Shown: positions 43,282-52,259, counted from the stretch's first letter. The stretch: DNA of 64,000 bases from Bryobacterales bacterium (GCA_003164035.1 PLRS01000074.1:147566-211565); one strand, 5' to 3'. Numbers and translations: made by a program. The notes: a model not told the origin generated them from the letters alone.

Positions 43282-43834
43282 TGGGCACGGTTCCGGCCCG
43301 GGATACGCGACTAACCCACAGCCAGAACACCACCATCGTATCCAGCATGAGCAGGGTTTCCCAAAGATACCCGTGTGCGAACTCGAACCAGTTAGTACTG
43401 TATTGGCCTATATAGAAGAGGCTGATGAACCGCACCACGTTCATGAGCTGAATTGCCAGGCTGCCCGCCAGCAACCCTAAGACCTTCATCCTCCATGCAG
43501 CCGGAAAAGCCAGGATCGCCGACCAGAGCAGAATGGTGACATTGACGCCGTTGCAGCCATCTTTCATTTCGACCGCGAACCCGCCGGGAGCGCGAAGAAT
43601 AGCTCCCTCGACTTTCGCCGTTCCGCCGCAAATACCGATCAGACCGTGAGAAACCTTCACCAGCACCCGCGAGAAATGCCCGTCCAGAACCTGGACTGGT
43701 GGAAGTAACACCAGACCTATGCCTGCAAGAAATAAGACGCCGAATAAGACGGCAAACCGGGCCGGACGCGCGGCCCTGCGCGGTGTTGGAGAAGCTCGTG
43801 GCAGCTTAGGCGAGGTTGATAGCAAAATACCCAT
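43268..43834 (-). CDS. xrtH: Exosortase H (IPTLxxWG-CTERM-specific sorting transpeptidase)
   Basis: A polytopic cysteine transpeptidase, 188 residues from the chosen start. The catalytic triad is visible: Cys in EMKDGCNGVNVTILLW, Arg in QLMNVVRFISLFYIG and His in FEFAHGYLWE. Exosortases cleave the C-terminal sorting signal of secreted proteins. An in-frame ATG at 43900 would add 22 residues, but a -10-like TGCTATGAT overlaps that codon, so I prefer 43834. The operon partner is the membrane protein downstream, and a protein with the matching IPTL-type signal is encoded divergently at 44073. Confidence 0.85.
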   Translation of the reverse strand: MGILLSTSPKLPRASPTPRRAARPARFAVLFGVLFLAGIGLVLLPPVQVLDGHFSRVLVKVSHGLIGICGGTAKVEGAILRAPGGFAVEMKDGCNGVNVTILLWSAILAFPAAWRMKVLGLLAGSLAIQLMNVVRFISLFYIGQYSTNWFEFAHGYLWETLLMLDTMVVFWLWVSRVSRAGTVPNAGD

Positions 43835-44036
43835 TCCAGTAAGATCCGCACCGGCGGAGCCATTGGGACCGCGACTCCTTGCCTTATCACTGGAAATCAT
43901 AGCAAGATGCCACCAGAAATGGGGAGAAATACGGGGCGCCGGGACGGCCGCCGCGGGCGCCTGTCCCTAATTACCGTGAACGCACCGTGTAGGCAGGGGG
44001 TAAGTTCATTAGCTCTGAGAAATATTTCATTTAGTA

Positions 44037-44065
44037 TTGCCAGTATCTATGCCCCGCGTTATACT
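44037..44065 (+). promoter_or_regulatory. Promoter of the IPTL-CTERM gene, predicting a leaderless mRNA
   Basis: TTGCCA (44037-44042), a 17-bp spacer and TATACT (44060-44065). ATG 44073 lies 7 bp after the -10 box, where transcription should start, so the message would have essentially no 5' leader. No Shine-Dalgarno is visible. Confidence 0.65.
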
Positions 44066-44072
44066 TTCCGGC

Positions 44073-44849
44073 ATGAAGATGGTCGCTAATCGGGGCTCCC
44101 TTGCGCTCGTTGGTTCCATTCTGTTGGCTTCCGCGCTGGCGCAGGCACAGACAAATGTAGTCGTAAACGGTTCGTTTGAATCGAGTTCGACGGCTCTGAC
44201 GGGCTGGACCGCCGCGCTGGGCACCGGGAGCGTCTCCGCAACCTGCGCCTTCAATGCGGCGGTGGCTCCAGGCACCGAAACCGTCACCGGCGAGGCGGGC
44301 CTTCCGGCGACCAACGGGTCTAATATCGCGTTGGGGAGTTCGCACGACAACGCCAGCGGATCGGGCAGTTGCGTTCTTTACCAGGATGTCGCCATTCCGG
44401 CCAACGCCACAGCGGCGACTTTTTCCTTCGACTGGGGCATTATTTACGATGGGGTATGGTACGGAAACGCGGCACTGTTCGCGGGGATCTATCCCACCTC
44501 GAGCGTGCCAACCTACTTTAGCAGCGCTTTGTCGGGGTCGCTTGCGGTGTACGAACCGTCGTCCAATAGTACAGCTCTTACGCACGAAAGCGTGACGCTG
44601 ACAAATGTGCCCAGTCTCTCAGGCACAACGGTTCGGCTGGCGATGATCATAGGGCAGGATAACAACGTAGGCACGGCGGCGGTTGGCGTCTTCGACAACA
44701 TTCAGCTTCAGGTTACGGCTTCAGCTCCAGTTACCGCCGTGGCGACACCGACGCTGGGGCAATGGGGCATGATCGGCCTGGGCGGGTTGCTGCTGCTGTG
44801 CGGCTGCTGGTGGCTGGCCCGGCGCGGCGACGCCTCCGCCAGTGTGTAG
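44073..44849 (+). CDS. IPTL-CTERM secreted protein, putative exosortase H substrate
   Basis: A 258-residue surface or secreted protein. The signal peptide (NRGSLALVGSILLASALAQA) is followed by a beta-sandwich domain starting NVVVNGSFESSSTALTGWT, typical of jelly-roll/PEP-CTERM-type extracellular proteins. The C-terminus has the tripartite sorting signal: TPTLGQWG, a hydrophobic helix (MIGLGGLLLLCGCWWLA) and RRGD. The TPTLxxWG motif is a close variant of IPTLxxWG recognised by exosortase H, encoded 240 bp away on the opposite strand. The function of the mature domain is unknown. Confidence 0.88.
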   Translation: MKMVANRGSLALVGSILLASALAQAQTNVVVNGSFESSSTALTGWTAALGTGSVSATCAFNAAVAPGTETVTGEAGLPATNGSNIALGSSHDNASGSGSCVLYQDVAIPANATAATFSFDWGIIYDGVWYGNAALFAGIYPTSSVPTYFSSALSGSLAVYEPSSNSTALTHESVTLTNVPSLSGTTVRLAMIIGQDNNVGTAAVGVFDNIQLQVTASAPVTAVATPTLGQWGMIGLGGLLLLCGCWWLARRGDASASV

Positions 44850-44900
44850 CCCGCCGCGATCCCTCTAACTGGAAGACTGCGACCTCACGGCCTCGGCACC

Positions 44901-44909
44901 TGCTATATT
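44901..44909 (+). promoter_or_regulatory. Extended -10 promoter (TGCTATATT) of the methyltransferase gene
   Basis: TGC followed by TATATT ends 7 bp before ATG 44917, again predicting a leaderless transcript. The CCTGCTAT core recurs at 52971-52978 and 60212-60219. Confidence 0.5.
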
Positions 44910-44916
44910 CATCCCC

Positions 44917-45474
44917 ATGCGCACGGTTGCGACTTGGGAAGTCTTGAGTTGCTGGGTCCTGTGGGCGTATCCATTCATTTTTCGCGCGCCGCACGGACAG
45001 AAGCGGGCTTCGATCACGGCGGTCTGGCCCACGCGGATCGGGCTGCTGCTGGAGTGCGGGGCTATCGCCATGGCGTTCTTCTTTCGACTGCCGGAAGATC
45101 AGGGGCCGGGGCTGGCGAGGTTGATTCTGGCGCTGCTGCCTGGACCGGTGGGGGTAGCGCTGGCGTGGAGCGCGGTCACTCATCTCGGCCGCCAATTCCG
45201 CATCACGGCGGGGCTCTGGGAAGATCACGAACTGGTGCGCTCGGGAGCCTACGGCGTGGTGCGCCATCCTATCTATGCGTCGCTGCTGGCCATGCTGGCG
45301 GCCACGCTGCTGCGATTCACCGCCTGGCCGTGGACCCTGGTCTCTTTGGCGCTGTTCATAGCCGGCACGGAGATCCGCGTACACGCCGAGGAGCGGATGC
45401 TGGCGGCGCGCTTTCCGGGCAGTTTCCGGGATTACCGCGCGCGAGTCTCGGCCTATATTCCGCTTGTGCGATAG
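44917..45474 (+). CDS. Isoprenylcysteine carboxyl methyltransferase (ICMT)-family membrane protein
   Basis: A 185-residue integral membrane protein with four to five helices. The C-terminal half carries the ICMT/PEMT signature: ELVRSGAYGVVRHPIYASLLAMLAA, then EERMLAARFPGSFRDYRARVSAYIP. Bacterial relatives are SAM-dependent methyltransferases acting on membrane or small hydrophobic substrates; the substrate here is unknown. It starts at ATG 44917 directly after an extended -10 element. The M28 peptidase gene begins 8 bp after its stop, so the two are probably co-transcribed. Confidence 0.85.
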   Translation: MRTVATWEVLSCWVLWAYPFIFRAPHGQKRASITAVWPTRIGLLLECGAIAMAFFFRLPEDQGPGLARLILALLPGPVGVALAWSAVTHLGRQFRITAGLWEDHELVRSGAYGVVRHPIYASLLAMLAATLLRFTAWPWTLVSLALFIAGTEIRVHAEERMLAARFPGSFRDYRARVSAYIPLVR

Positions 45475-45482
45475 TGTTCTGT

Positions 45483-46868
45483 ATGACTCGGTGTACGCTC
45501 GGCTTGGCCGCCTTCGCTCTGGCGGCGTCGCAGCTTTCGTTCGGACAGGATTTGACGGAGCAGTACCGGCACACGGCGGACAAACTGATCGACGCCGCGC
45601 TGGCCGATAGCGAAGGTTACAATCGGCTCGCTTTTCTCTGCTACCGGATCGGCAACCGCCTGAGCGGCTCTGCTTCGCTCGATCGCGCCATCCATTGGGG
45701 AGCGGATGAAATGAAGGCCGCCGGCTTGAGCAACGTGCGCATCATCCCGACGAAGGTTCCCTACTGGGTGCGCGGCGCCGAATCGGCGAAGCTGTTGGCG
45801 CCGATCGATCGGCCGCTGCACATGCTCGGGCTGGGAATGAGCGTGGGCACGCCCGCCGGCGGCATCACCGCGGATGTGGTGGTGGCCGACGATTTCGCCC
45901 AACTGGAAAAGCTGGGCCGCCAAAAGGTGCAAGGCAAGATCGTGCTCTACAACGAGGTGTACCGCGGCTATGGCCCAACCGTGATGTACCGGCGGTCGGG
46001 CCCTTCGCGCGCGGCGGCGCTGGGCGCGGTGGCCATGCTAGTGCGCTCGGTCACGCCGCTGGCCATGCAGATTCCGCACACCGGCACGCTCGAGTACGAC
46101 CCCGCGCAGCCCAAAATCCCCGCCGCCGCGGTTTCGCCGGAAGACGCCATCATGATGGCGCGGTTCTATGGCGACGGCACGCCGATGAAGGTGCACCTGG
46201 AAATGGGCGCCCACCAGGAGCCGGACGCCGATTCGGGCGATGTGGTAGGCGAGATCCCCGGCAGCGAGCATCCCGAGCAGGTGGTCGTCATCGGCGGTCA
46301 CATCGATTCCTGGGACGTGGGGCAAGGGGCGCAGGACGACGGGGCTTCCATCATGGCCTGCCTCCAGGCCGTGGCGCTCATCAAGAAAACGGGACTGCAG
46401 CCCAAACGCACCCTGCGCGTGGCTTTCTGGGTGAACGAAGAAAACGGCGGACGCGGCGGCGAATCCTACCGCGAGTGGATCGGCAACAAGATCAAAGACC
46501 AGGTGGCGGCGATTGAAATGGACGGAGGCGCCGAGGCGCCGCGCGGCTATGGCGCCAGCGTGGACGAAGCCTCCATGGGGCTGCTGCGGCAAATAGGAAA
46601 ACTGCTGGATGGGATCGGCGCCGGCGAAGTCACCGGCGGCGGCGGTGGAGAAGATATCGGCCCCGTCGTGCGCGACGGCGTGCCCGGCCTGGCCGAACGC
46701 ACCACGGGCACTCACTACTTCGACTGGCACCACACCGTGACCGACACCCTCGATAAAGTTGACCTGAACGACTTCCGCAAGAACATGGCGTCGCTGGCGG
46801 TGATGAGTTATATTCTGGCCGATATGCCGGACCGGTTGGCGCAAGGCGGCCCGCGGAGAGGGTATTAG
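45483..46868 (+). CDS. Secreted M28-family zinc aminopeptidase
   Basis: A 461-residue exported peptidase. The signal peptide is TRCTLGLAAFALAASQLSFG. A PA-like insert (about 120-220) precedes the catalytic domain with zinc ligands in GGHIDSWDVGQGAQDDGAS (His and Asp) and WVNEENGGRG (catalytic Glu-Glu), and a final His in TTGTHYFDWHHTVTDT. These are the M28 hallmarks. It probably releases N-terminal amino acids in the periplasm or outside the cell. The frame is open upstream through the methyltransferase gene, but the signal peptide fixes ATG 45483. Confidence 0.92.
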   Translation: MTRCTLGLAAFALAASQLSFGQDLTEQYRHTADKLIDAALADSEGYNRLAFLCYRIGNRLSGSASLDRAIHWGADEMKAAGLSNVRIIPTKVPYWVRGAESAKLLAPIDRPLHMLGLGMSVGTPAGGITADVVVADDFAQLEKLGRQKVQGKIVLYNEVYRGYGPTVMYRRSGPSRAAALGAVAMLVRSVTPLAMQIPHTGTLEYDPAQPKIPAAAVSPEDAIMMARFYGDGTPMKVHLEMGAHQEPDADSGDVVGEIPGSEHPEQVVVIGGHIDSWDVGQGAQDDGASIMACLQAVALIKKTGLQPKRTLRVAFWVNEENGGRGGESYREWIGNKIKDQVAAIEMDGGAEAPRGYGASVDEASMGLLRQIGKLLDGIGAGEVTGGGGGEDIGPVVRDGVPGLAERTTGTHYFDWHHTVTDTLDKVDLNDFRKNMASLAVMSYILADMPDRLAQGGPRRGY

Positions 46869-47210
46869 GCGGGCAGGTCGCCGGACAGGTATCCTCGGAA
46901 TAGGAGCCTCGCAACTGGCCAGAGCGTACCGAGTCCGAGCCGCGACCGTCAGAAGCTGTAAAGAAATCACAAGTCGCAGGTGGAACCGCCTGCGCCACCA
47001 AAGCAGGTGCATTGTTTTCAATGGTGCCCCCGATGCGTGACTGAATTCGTGAAACCGTGTGCCTGTGAGTCTGTTGTGGAATAACTATTCCAATCGCCGG
47101 CAACCGCTCCCTGACGGTCGCGGCTCGGAATCGCGGCACGACGCACCGAATGCTTGAGTCGGAGCCGCGACCGTAAGGGAGCGGTTGGTTCTGTTATCGC
47201 AGAACCGCGC
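46869..47210. other. 342-bp intergenic region with palindromic repeats
   Basis: The gap lies between convergent genes. It contains a partial GAGCCGCGACCG repeat at 46932-46950, a small hairpin near 46975-46996 (CAGGTGG...CCGCC type), and a full inverted repeat at 47101-47187. I see no gene. Confidence 0.6.
47101..47187. repeat. Full inverted repeat of the CAACCGCTCCCTGACGGTCG family
   Basis: Left arm 47101-47128 and right arm about 47158-47187 are near-perfect reverse complements around a loop of about 30 nt. It sits 23 bp downstream of the stop of the leftward beta-propeller gene, so it would form a large 3' hairpin on that transcript. Confidence 0.85.
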
Positions 47211-49079
47211 CTAACGAAAATTCTCGATCACCACCAGGTTCGTCCGGCTGCGATCGGTCTTCGCATAGAGAACGGTCTTCCCATCCGGAGAGATGGTAAA
47301 GCCGCCGATTGAGCCCCCCGCGCCCTTCAATCGCAGCACTTCGCCGCTCTTCGAAGTGCTGAAGCGATAGAAAGCCAGGTCCACGGCGCGGGCGCTTCGA
47401 TCGAACTGCAGATAGTAAAGGCCGCCGGGCACGGCCGCCAGCGGCGACCCGATCAAAATGTGTTCGGGCTCGATCACCTCTTCCTCTTTGCCTCCGGCGG
47501 ACGGGACGCGCCAGATGCTGCGCCCTCGCTGGAAATAAATAAACTGCCCGTCGGCGCTCTGTTCGGGTCTAATGGCGGGAGGCCCGGTCAGGCTGCGCGC
47601 CCGTGAACCGTCCGGCGCGGCACTGTAGATCATGGGGCCCACGTCGTAATAAATCGATTTGCCGTCGCGCGAAAAGGAAGCGTTGGCCCCGCCGGTGATG
47701 TGTACCGGGGCCGGTTTCCCGCCGCGCGCGGAGGCCGGCACCGAGAAAATCGCGCCGCCGCCATCGCGTTCGCCGATCGCGAGCGTTTTCCCGTCGGGGG
47801 ACCAGCGCACGCCGCGCAGCGTCGGCCCATGAAAGTTGGTGACCTGCGCGCGGGCGCCGCTTTCCACCTCCGTCAGCCAGACTTCCTCGTTGCCGGTTTG
47901 GTTCGAAATGTCCGCCACCTGGCGGCCATCGGGAGAAAACGACGGATACGTCTCGGCGGCTTCGGTACGGATAAAAGGCTCGGCGGCGGTGGCGTCTGTT
48001 TCGCCGCCGTTCTTTTCCAAATCGATCCGTTGGCGCCAGAGGGATTCGGTCACGGGCGCTTCGGCGAACGCCAGCTTATTGCCGGCGCGGGCGATGGTGG
48101 GATCGCCGGCCGCGTTGCCGGCCGAGAGAATTTCGCGCGGGCTGCCGCCGGCCGCGGCAATGCGCCACAAGTGCCAGCCGTTGCCGCGCGCCGCCGCGTA
48201 GACCAGTTCGCGGCCGTCGGCGCTCCAATCCAAGCCGCGAATCTCGTCGTTGTCGAAGGTCAACCGCGTCAGCCCTCCGCCGCCCGGCTCGCAGGTATAA
48301 ATGTCGGCCCCTTCGCCGCCGGTGTCGCGCGAAAGCGTTCCGCGCACGAACGCCACATGGTAACCATCGGGAGAAACGGCCGGGCTCCGGTCGGCCGTTT
48401 CCTCTCCAGGCATGCGCTGCGGCTTACCGGTGTCGATAGACATGCCTTCGGGAGAAAACTTCGGGCGCAAGTCGGGCTGCTCCTCTTCCGGATTGGTGAT
48501 GCGCTGCAGCTTGCCGCTGTCGAGAGCGAGCAGCGCCAATGCGGGCGGCGAGATCACCACCAGCGACTTGCCGTCCCGGCTCCAGGCGATCGCGCGCGTA
48601 GGGCGATCCTTGCTCCGCTCCGCTTCCAGTTCCTTATCGTCCCAGCCAAGCGGCAGAACTCGTTCCGCCGCTGCGTCGCCGATCGCATTCACTGGCACCA
48701 CCACGGCCCGCGCACCCTGGCCGTTCAGCCGCAGAAACGCCAGCTTCTTTCCATCGGGTGAAAATGCCGGACTGGTCTCGCCGCCTTCCCCGCGGGTGAA
48801 CGCGGCTCCGGAGGTCGTGCCGGGCGACACCTCGCTCACCGAGATGCGGAATTCTCCTTGTGCGCCAGATGCCGGCCGGACGCAATACGCCAGCTTCCGG
48901 CCATCGGGCGAAAACGCCGGGCAAATTCGCGATTGCGACGGGTCCGCCAGAACGCTGCGCTTCTCCGCCGACCCGCGGTTCGAAACCAGTTTATCGGCCA
49001 GGCTCACCAGCCCGCCGACAAGGCCGAGTCCGAGCACCAGCATCACGCCCGGCCGCTTGAAAAAACTTGCCGTTGCCAT
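47211..49079 (-). CDS. Membrane-anchored PD40/WD40-like beta-propeller protein (TolB-like)
   Basis: A 622-residue protein. An N-terminal anchor or uncleaved signal (VMLVLGLGLVGGLVSLADKL) is followed by at least six propeller blades with the repeated FSPDGRKLAY / SPDGKKLAF / WSRDGKSLVV motif, as in TolB and PD40 proteins. There is no kinase domain, although such propellers are often fused to Ser/Thr kinases in Acidobacteriota. It is likely a periplasmic interaction scaffold. ATG 49079 is selected because it places the anchor at the N-terminus. The gene is divergent from tex with 82 bp between starts. Confidence 0.82.
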   Translation of the reverse strand: MATASFFKRPGVMLVLGLGLVGGLVSLADKLVSNRGSAEKRSVLADPSQSRICPAFSPDGRKLAYCVRPASGAQGEFRISVSEVSPGTTSGAAFTRGEGGETSPAFSPDGKKLAFLRLNGQGARAVVVPVNAIGDAAAERVLPLGWDDKELEAERSKDRPTRAIAWSRDGKSLVVISPPALALLALDSGKLQRITNPEEEQPDLRPKFSPEGMSIDTGKPQRMPGEETADRSPAVSPDGYHVAFVRGTLSRDTGGEGADIYTCEPGGGGLTRLTFDNDEIRGLDWSADGRELVYAAARGNGWHLWRIAAAGGSPREILSAGNAAGDPTIARAGNKLAFAEAPVTESLWRQRIDLEKNGGETDATAAEPFIRTEAAETYPSFSPDGRQVADISNQTGNEEVWLTEVESGARAQVTNFHGPTLRGVRWSPDGKTLAIGERDGGGAIFSVPASARGGKPAPVHITGGANASFSRDGKSIYYDVGPMIYSAAPDGSRARSLTGPPAIRPEQSADGQFIYFQRGRSIWRVPSAGGKEEEVIEPEHILIGSPLAAVPGGLYYLQFDRSARAVDLAFYRFSTSKSGEVLRLKGAGGSIGGFTISPDGKTVLYAKTDRSRTNLVVIENFR

Positions 49080-49161
49080 CGGCTTCAGTATGGCATCATG
49101 GAGTAGCCACGGAAGCTCGCCGCCTTCGGCCGGTTTCCCGTGTGCCGATCTGGAAAACCCC

Positions 49162-51414
49162 ATGTCCGAACCTCAGTTGTTACCCACCGCCGTTCTCCTG
49201 CATATCGCTCAAATCCTGAATGTGCCGCTGAAAAGCGTGGTCGCCACCATCGGCCTGCTCGATGAAGGCGGCACCGTGCCGTTCATCGCGCGCTATCGCA
49301 AGGAAGTCACCGGCAACCTGGACGAAGTCCAGATTCGCGCGGTGGAAGAGAAGCTGGCCTACTTCCGCGAGCTGGAGGAACGCCGGGCAACCGTACTCCA
49401 GTCCATCCAGGAACAGGGCAAGCTGACGCCCGAACTGCGCGCGCGTATCGAAGCCACCCTCGAAAAGAACGAGCTCGAGGATCTGTATCTGCCCTTCAAG
49501 CCCAAGCGCCGCACCAAAGCGTCCATCGCTCGCGAAAAGGGCCTGGAGCCGCTGGCGCAATGGCTGTGGGATCAGAACGATCCGCAGCCTCTCGAAGCCT
49601 TCGCGGCCTCCTTTGTCGACCCCGAAAAAGGCGTGGCGTCCGCGGCCGATGCGCTCGAAGGCGCACGCCACATCGTGGCCGAATGGGTCAACGAGAATGC
49701 CGAGTTCCGCAAAGGGATTCGCGCCATGATGGCGGCCGAAGGAATCGTCGCCAGCCGCGCCATCGAGGGCGCGCCCGATCCGGAAGGCAAGTTCAAGATG
49801 TACGTCAGTTACAGCGAACCGGCCGGCAAGATTCCTTCGCATCGCATGCTGGCCATTCGCCGCGGCGCCAAGGAAGGCGTGCTCACGTTTGAAATCGAGC
49901 TCGATAGCGCCAAGGCCATCGCCTGGCTGAACGCGCGGGTGATTCGCACCCAGGGCGAATGGGTGCCGCAGCTTGAAACCGCGGTGGAAGATTCCTATCA
50001 TCGCCTGCTGAATCCGTCCATCCAGACCGAAGTGCGTCTGGAACTGAAAGACCGGTCCGACGAAGAAGCCATCAAGGTGTTTCGCGAGAACCTGGAGAAC
50101 CTTTTGCTCTCGCCGCCCGCCGGCCTGCTCACCGTGCTGGCCATCGACCCCGGCATCCGCACCGGCTGCAAAATCGCCGTGGTGGACGATACCGGCAAGT
50201 TCCTGGAGCACGCGGTCATTTATCCTTTCGAGCCCAAGAACGACCTGGTCGGCAGCATCAAGACCCTGTCCGGCCTGGTGGCGCGCTTCCACGTGCAGGC
50301 CATCGCTATCGGCAACGGCACGGCTTCGCGCGAAACCGCCGCGCTGGTGGAGGATTTTCTGCGCCAGGCCAAGCTCACCCAGATTTTCAGCGTCTCAGTG
50401 AGCGAATCCGGCGCTTCCGTCTACTCGGCCTCGGATATCGCCCGCCAGGAATTTCCCGATCTCGATCTGACCGTGCGCGGCGCCATTTCCATCGCCCGGC
50501 GCCTGCAGGATCCCCTCTCCGAGCTGGTAAAGGTCGATCCCAAATCGATCGGCGTGGGCCAATACCAGCACGACGTGGACCAGCGTCGCCTGAAGCAAAG
50601 CCTGGAGGCCACCGTCGAATCCTGCGTCAATCGCGTGGGCGTGGACCTCAACACGGCTTCCTGGGCGCTGATGCGCTACGTGGCCGGCATCAACGAGCGA
50701 ACCGCGCAGAAGATCGTCGAATACCGCAACGAGCACGGCCGTTTCCGCTCGCGCGTATCGCTGATGGCGGTGCCCGGATTCGGCCCCAAGACTTTCGAAC
50801 AGGCGGCCGGTTTTCTGCGCATTCGCGGCGGCGAAAACCCGCTCGACATGACCGCCGTTCACCCGGAATCCTACGCCGTGGTGGAACGCATGGCGGCATC
50901 GCTCGGCATGAACGTGCCCGAGTTGATCGCCCGTCCGGAGCTGGTCGACAAGGTGAAGCTCGAAGGCTTCGCCAGCGAAACCGTGGGCATGTACACGCTG
51001 GGCGATATTCGGGAAGAGTTGCGCAAGCCCGGCCGCGACCCGCGCGAAAAATTTGTGGCCCCGCACTGGCGCGAAGACGTCCGCGAGATCGCCGACCTGA
51101 AACCCGGCATGACGCTCGAAGGCGTGGTCACCAACGTCACCCGCTTCGGCGCCTTCGTCGATATCGGCGTACACCAGGACGGCCTGGTGCATATCAGCGA
51201 GATTTCGAATCGCTATATAAAGGACGCCAGCGAAGTGGTGAAGGCGGGCCAGATCGTGAAAGTGCAAGTGCTCAACGTCGATCCCAAAGCCAAACGCGTG
51301 GCGCTGTCCATGAAGGCCCTGGCGGCGCCGGCGCCAAAGCCCGCGCCCAAGGTCAAAAAGCCGTCGATGGACGAGCAACTGGCGGCACTTTCGAGCAAGT
51401 TCAAAGTGCGGTGA
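49162..51414 (+). CDS. tex: RNA-binding transcription accessory protein Tex
   Basis: A 750-residue cytoplasmic Tex. The N-terminus has VPFIARYRKEVTGNLDEVQIR and LEDLYLPFKPKRRTKASIAREKGLEPLA, the family signatures. A YqgF-like domain begins LAIDPGIRTGCKIAVVD (about 325); helix-hairpin-helix elements lie at about 510-560 (VPGFGPKTFEQAAGFLRI); an S1 domain (LEGVVTNVTRFGAFVDIGVHQDGLVHIS) is at about 650-720. Length matches known Tex proteins. It binds nucleic acids and influences transcription. The frame is open far upstream, antisense to the propeller gene, but ATG 49162 gives the canonical start. Confidence 0.96.
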   Translation: MSEPQLLPTAVLLHIAQILNVPLKSVVATIGLLDEGGTVPFIARYRKEVTGNLDEVQIRAVEEKLAYFRELEERRATVLQSIQEQGKLTPELRARIEATLEKNELEDLYLPFKPKRRTKASIAREKGLEPLAQWLWDQNDPQPLEAFAASFVDPEKGVASAADALEGARHIVAEWVNENAEFRKGIRAMMAAEGIVASRAIEGAPDPEGKFKMYVSYSEPAGKIPSHRMLAIRRGAKEGVLTFEIELDSAKAIAWLNARVIRTQGEWVPQLETAVEDSYHRLLNPSIQTEVRLELKDRSDEEAIKVFRENLENLLLSPPAGLLTVLAIDPGIRTGCKIAVVDDTGKFLEHAVIYPFEPKNDLVGSIKTLSGLVARFHVQAIAIGNGTASRETAALVEDFLRQAKLTQIFSVSVSESGASVYSASDIARQEFPDLDLTVRGAISIARRLQDPLSELVKVDPKSIGVGQYQHDVDQRRLKQSLEATVESCVNRVGVDLNTASWALMRYVAGINERTAQKIVEYRNEHGRFRSRVSLMAVPGFGPKTFEQAAGFLRIRGGENPLDMTAVHPESYAVVERMAASLGMNVPELIARPELVDKVKLEGFASETVGMYTLGDIREELRKPGRDPREKFVAPHWREDVREIADLKPGMTLEGVVTNVTRFGAFVDIGVHQDGLVHISEISNRYIKDASEVVKAGQIVKVQVLNVDPKAKRVALSMKALAAPAPKPAPKVKKPSMDEQLAALSSKFKVR

Positions 51415-51422
51415 GGCGGCTC

Positions 51423-51454
51423 GGTGGGACAGACGATCGTATTTTGTCGTCTGT
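51423..51454. repeat. Hairpin downstream of tex
   Basis: GTGGGACAGACGATCGT followed by the complementary GTCGTCTGTC forms a stem-loop just after the tex stop. It starts with GTGGGACAG like the 18987 and 56052 elements but has a different core. It may be a tex transcript end; no long T-run follows. Confidence 0.45.
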
Positions 51455-51570
51455 CGGTTCCGCCCGCTGGAAGACCCCATGACAGGCGACAAGCGATCGT
51501 CCCTCCCGGGCGCCTCTGCCGCACATTGGCCTCGGTGACGAGCCGGGACGCCGGGTTCGGCGGCTGGGCT

Positions 51571-51999
51571 TTACGCCTCCCAAGGATTGAGGATCTCGAC
51601 GCCCAAACCGGCAAAATCCCTCACGTTCCGCGTGACGATGACGAGGTCGTGCTCAAGAGCCGTTGCCGCAATCAAGCCGTCAGGGGCACTGATCGCCAAC
51701 CCCTTCAACTGGCACCTACCCTCGAGTACGCCCCATCTTTCCGCGATCGCTTCGCTCACGGGCAGGATACGTGCGTCGAACCACGGGCGGAGCGTGTTGT
51801 CGAGCCACTGCCGCAGGCCGGCGCGGCGATGCTGTTCGGGATGAATGGTGAAACCTTTGCAAAACTCTCCGATGCTAATCACGCTGAGATAAAGCAGACT
51901 GTCGTCAGCGGTTTGGAGCCACCGCGCCACGCGCGGATCGGGCTTAATGCGGGTCAGCTCAGAGGGAACGTTGGTATCGAGCAGGAAACCACCGGTCAT
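51571..51999 (-). CDS. VapC-family PIN-domain toxin
   Basis: A 142-residue PIN ribonuclease. Acidic active-site residues are visible: Asp in FLLDTNVPSEL, Glu in SVISIGEFCKG, Asp in ISAPDGLIAATALEHDLVIVTRN, with a further Asp in VRDF. The start codon overlaps the stop of the upstream antitoxin gene (ATGA), the classical VapBC arrangement. VapC toxins cleave tRNA or rRNA when released from the antitoxin. All key residues are intact, so it looks functional. Confidence 0.92.
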   Translation of the reverse strand: MTGGFLLDTNVPSELTRIKPDPRVARWLQTADDSLLYLSVISIGEFCKGFTIHPEQHRRAGLRQWLDNTLRPWFDARILPVSEAIAERWGVLEGRCQLKGLAISAPDGLIAATALEHDLVIVTRNVRDFAGLGVEILNPWEA

Positions 52000-52259
52000 G
52001 AAAGATCAACCGGGCGCGCGCCGGATTTGTTGCGGCTGAAATCGAGGTCAAGCCCTTTTAGGGGCGACTCGGCGAACAGCTCAACCAGGCTCTTTCTCCC
52101 CGCGGGCCTTTCACGAAGGGGGGACGCGGAGACGGTTTCCTTTCCCTCAAGAGCGTCAAGGGCCTTTTCGAGTAGGTCATCGAGGGTGTGGAACTGCCCG
52201 CGCTGAATCTGCTCCCGGACGCGTCGTTCAAGCTCCGGGTTGTGGATCTCGATGTTCAT
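51996..52259 (-). CDS. VapB-like antitoxin
   Basis: An 87-residue protein from ATG 52259, preceded by AAGGGAG at good spacing. MNIEIHNPELERRVREQIQRGQFHTLDDLLEKALDALE is a ribbon-helix-helix type DNA-binding N-terminus. The C-terminal part (GRKSLVELFAESPLKGLDLDF) would wrap the toxin. It is translationally coupled to the PIN toxin by a 4-bp overlap and should autorepress its own promoter in the 52260-52470 region. Confidence 0.88.
   Translation of the reverse strand: MNIEIHNPELERRVREQIQRGQFHTLDDLLEKALDALEGKETVSASPLRERPAGRKSLVELFAESPLKGLDLDFSRNKSGARPVDLS

Noticed and set aside
48412..49161. N-terminal extension of Tex to 1000 residues
   Set aside because: The added 250 residues are antisense to the PD40 propeller gene, and Tex is normally about 750-780 residues.
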